Shown: positions 5,677-5,922 of the stretch, in pieces
Numbering within the stretch: the first letter of the stretch is position 1
How the letters are laid out: every line of letters starts with the position of its first letter
Assembly: GCA_024635815.1 (NCBI GenBank)
Contig: JAGXIG010000038.1
Span: 1 to 5,922 of the forward strand
From: Salegentibacter sp.
Lineage (GTDB): Bacteria; Bacteroidota; Bacteroidia; Flavobacteriales; Flavobacteriaceae
Reading direction: 5' to 3'
DNA: 5,922 nucleotides
Notes under the pieces: model-generated
The model's database searches: none
Seen by the model: only the letters and a program-made list of their open reading frames with translations
Told to the model about the DNA's origin: nothing
Made by a program: the position numbers and the translations under genes

Positions 5677-5714
5677 TAAACTAACATTTTAGTTTAACCT
5701 AATGTATTAGTTAA
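5677..5714. promoter_or_regulatory. Tandem palindromes, likely operator of the BlaI-type repressor
   Basis: Two 20-bp sites share the pattern TAA(A/C)CTAA-N4-TTAGTT(T/A)A. The first (5677-5696) is a perfect palindrome with 8-bp arms around CATT. The second (5695-5714) has TGTA in the middle and mismatches in its outer arms. They overlap by 2 bp, with centres 18 bp apart. BlaI-family dimers bind dyads of this size, often as pairs next to their own gene. The site lies about 147 nt upstream of the repressor gene and its right edge is 20 nt from the -7 box of the DUF456 gene, where a -33 contact would fall. Binding by this repressor is inferred. Confidence 0.6.
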
Positions 5715-5734
5715 AAAATTCTTCAGAATTAATC

Positions 5735-5742
5735 TATCTTTG
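5735..5742 (+). promoter_or_regulatory. Bacteroidetes -7 box for the DUF456 gene
   Basis: TATCTTTG exactly matches TAnnTTTG and lies 24 nt before the ATG at 5767. The expected -33 position falls on or beside the right half of the second palindrome (TTAGTTAA), with no perfect TTTG there. A repressor bound to the palindromes could therefore block this promoter. Confidence 0.55.
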
Positions 5743-5766
5743 AAATTCAATTTATTTTGAAAGCGT

Positions 5767-5922
5767 ATGGATCTTATATTATTTGGAATTGGAGCGGTTT
5801 TAATGATCTTGGGAATACTGGGAAGTTTTTTGCCGATTTTGCCCGGTGTACCGCTTAGTTGGGTGGGATTGCTGCTGCTCTATTTAGCGCCTTCGGTTCC
5901 TATAAATTACTGGGTTTTGGGA
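5767..5922 (+). CDS. DUF456 membrane protein, N-terminal part (runs off right edge)
   Basis: The first 52 codons are visible and remain open to the window edge. Translation begins MDLILFGIGAVLMILGILGS, then FLPILPGVPLSWVGLLLLYL. The G-x-x-G-S-F-L-P-x-L-P-G-x-P-L-S-W pattern is characteristic of the DUF456 family, small integral membrane proteins of unknown function with glycine-rich hydrophobic repeats. The two hydrophobic segments seen are about 2-22 and 27-44. The ATG at 5767 is the first after an exact -7 box. It is divergent from the BlaI-type operon across a 236-nt spacer holding the putative operator, so shared control is possible. A -7 box and leader of this length argue that it is not part of a longer upstream unit. 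Confidence 0.85.
   Translation, partial: MDLILFGIGAVLMILGILGSFLPILPGVPLSWVGLLLLYLAPSVPINYWVLG

Noticed and set aside
1..5922. CRISPR array, tRNA, rRNA or complete insertion sequence
   Set aside because: No regularly spaced long repeats, no cloverleaf-like or rRNA-like sequence, and no transposase reading frame were seen on either strand.

Overview
The window looks like a low-GC Bacteroidetes genome, most likely Flavobacteriaceae of the Gramella/Salegentibacter/Zunongwangia type. This is an inference from protein style (M56-TonB fusion, DUF456, flavobacterial RuvC N-terminus), AT-rich spacers, several exact TAnnTTTG boxes (the Bacteroidetes sigma -7 element), and the lack of Shine-Dalgarno sites before the genes. 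The taxon was not searched.

Left part (1-1778): the N-terminus of ruvC runs leftward off the edge. A divergent spacer separates it from a rightward pair, a membrane-anchored family 2 glycosyltransferase followed 2 nt later by a small YciI-like protein. Middle (1779-2582): a convergent gene for a small predicted lipoprotein with a TonB-C-like domain, preceded by an odd repeat-containing stretch and a good -7 box. A gene-free gap of 163-190 nt follows.

Right part (2583-5530, all leftward): a tightly packed operon of a BlaI/MecI-type repressor, a BlaR1-type M56 metallopeptidase with four membrane segments whose outer domain is a TonB C-terminal domain instead of a penicillin sensor, and a secreted TPR protein. 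Junctions overlap by 1 and 8 nt. The TPR gene is broken by a -1 shift at a run of six T's (coding strand). Adding one T restores one uninterrupted protein of 381 residues with a signal peptide.

Far right (5531-5922): a dense intergenic region holds three REP-like hairpins sharing a GTCA-stem-loop-stem-TCT layout with covarying stems, then two tandem near-identical palindromes that look like the BlaI operator. A TAnnTTTG promoter box leads into the start of a DUF456 membrane protein that runs off the edge.

Working model (inference): the BlaI-like repressor binds the tandem palindromes and controls its own operon and perhaps the divergent DUF456 gene. The M56-TonB protein senses an envelope state through its periplasmic TonB-like domain and relieves repression by proteolysis. 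The stand-alone lipoprotein carries the same kind of domain, with an identically spaced cysteine pair, and may be a functional relative.
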